A stretch of 15,207 nucleotides of DNA. It comes from Syntrophaceae bacterium (GTDB lineage: Bacteria > Desulfobacterota > Syntrophia > Syntrophales > UBA2185). The notes under the pieces were generated by a model. That model saw only the letters and a program-made list of their open reading frames with translations, searched no databases and had not been told where the DNA came from. The position numbers and the translations under genes are program-made. Every line of letters starts with the position of its first letter. Positions within the stretch are counted from its first letter, which is position 1. This document shows, in pieces, positions 14,746 to 15,207 of the stretch. The stretch spans positions 20,499 through 35,705 of the forward strand of contig DNUI01000172.1 in the NCBI GenBank assembly GCA_003508565.1, in the 5' to 3' direction.

Positions 14746-15207
14746 ATGATCATCTCCCTTGTTGCATTAAACATCCACTTGGCACAGTTCCTTACCACTA
14801 AATCATTTTTCTATCAAGGTTTCTGTACCAGATTGCCTCAGCCATGTGAATGGATATTCTGAATCTCAAAAAAACATTGGTAAATATCTGTAAATGGAGA
14901 ATGGATCTCACACTTCTCCAGGGGGATTCAGCAGGAATTATCAAAGGCACAGAACGTACAATCTATAACAGGGACAATGCTGACACAAAACCTGAAACTA
15001 ACTACATGCTTTGTATTATTGATTTTTTAGGATATACATACTTTGACTGGCATAGTAATATATTCGGGAATCTTTCTTATTTTAAAGAATTTGGGAATTG
15101 AATTTTCGTGGGTTGAGAGAATTGACGGACGAAGTCGTAGGCAACTCGCGGGCTGGCTGAGCTCTCATACGATATCTGGCTTTCGGAATCTTGAGAGTAT
15201 ACATCAG
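14746..15207. other. Unassigned region at the right edge
   Basis: No gene could be supported here. The stretch up to about 15100 is AT-rich and holds only an 83-codon plus-strand frame (14850-15101) without a Shine-Dalgarno or recognisable motifs. From about 15102 the composition is visibly more GC-rich. Two frames stay open to the window edge there: plus from 15031 (no ATG) and minus ending in TAA at 15082. Either could be the end of a neighbouring gene, but I recognise neither. The ilvE promoter should lie at its left end; no clear boxes are seen. Confidence 0.3.

Noticed and set aside
14850..15101. 83-codon plus-strand frame right of ilvE
   Set aside because: No Shine-Dalgarno, AT-rich spacer composition, no recognisable domain; treated as non-coding.
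1..15207. CRISPR arrays, insertion-sequence transposases, rRNA or tRNA genes
   Set aside because: None seen on either strand by reading; the only repeats are the short inverted and REP-like elements listed.

Overview
The window is 15.2 kb of ordinary bacterial chromosome. LolA shows a Gram-negative cell with a lipoprotein-sorted outer membrane. The gene types, the mixed TTG/GTG/ATG starts and a half-copy of a hairpin repeat that I remember from Desulfobacterota ('Deltaproteobacteria') suggest a member of that group, perhaps near Syntrophales. The lineage is an inference, not a reading of the sequence.

Layout from left to right. (1) 1-551, minus: the N-terminal part of proA (proline biosynthesis), cut by the window edge. 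(2) 848-3294, plus: a patatin-like lipase, a COG1313-type radical SAM protein overlapping it by 8 nt, and a small DUF2905 membrane protein. A 26-bp-arm imperfect inverted repeat lies between the last two. (3) 3386-12442, minus: a four-gene alpha-glucan (glycogen) locus. In transcription order it holds a GH133-type glycogen debranching enzyme, a GT4/GT5-like glycosyltransferase, a GH57 alpha-amylase-like protein, and a 1417-residue fusion of a eukaryote-type GT3 glycogen synthase to a GT35 alpha-glucan phosphorylase. The last three are tightly packed (12-nt gap, then 14-nt overlap). (4) 12687-13418, minus: lolA. (5) 13449-13668: an AT-rich intergenic stretch with a lolA promoter candidate and an array of DnaA-box-like sites. 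(6) 13669-14745, minus: ilvE. (7) 14746-15207: nothing I can assign.

The glycogen locus is the main point of interest. Polymer elongation (GT3, possibly GT4), phosphorolysis (GT35) and debranching (GH133) are all encoded together, with synthase and phosphorylase on one polypeptide. No glgC and no recognisable GH13 branching enzyme are present here. The GH57 protein keeps the family motifs but has glycine where the nucleophilic glutamate of GH57 alpha-amylases is expected, so it may be non-catalytic. I recall a similar gene order (debranching enzyme, glycosyltransferase, GH57) in Bacteroidetes, and the module may have a shared origin with those.

Smaller signals are candidate regulatory or repeat elements: a sigma70-type promoter ahead of the lipase, a sigma54-like site ahead of the debranching enzyme, a leader with a full Shine-Dalgarno and a stem-loop ahead of the GT4 gene, and the DnaA-box-like array between lolA and ilvE.
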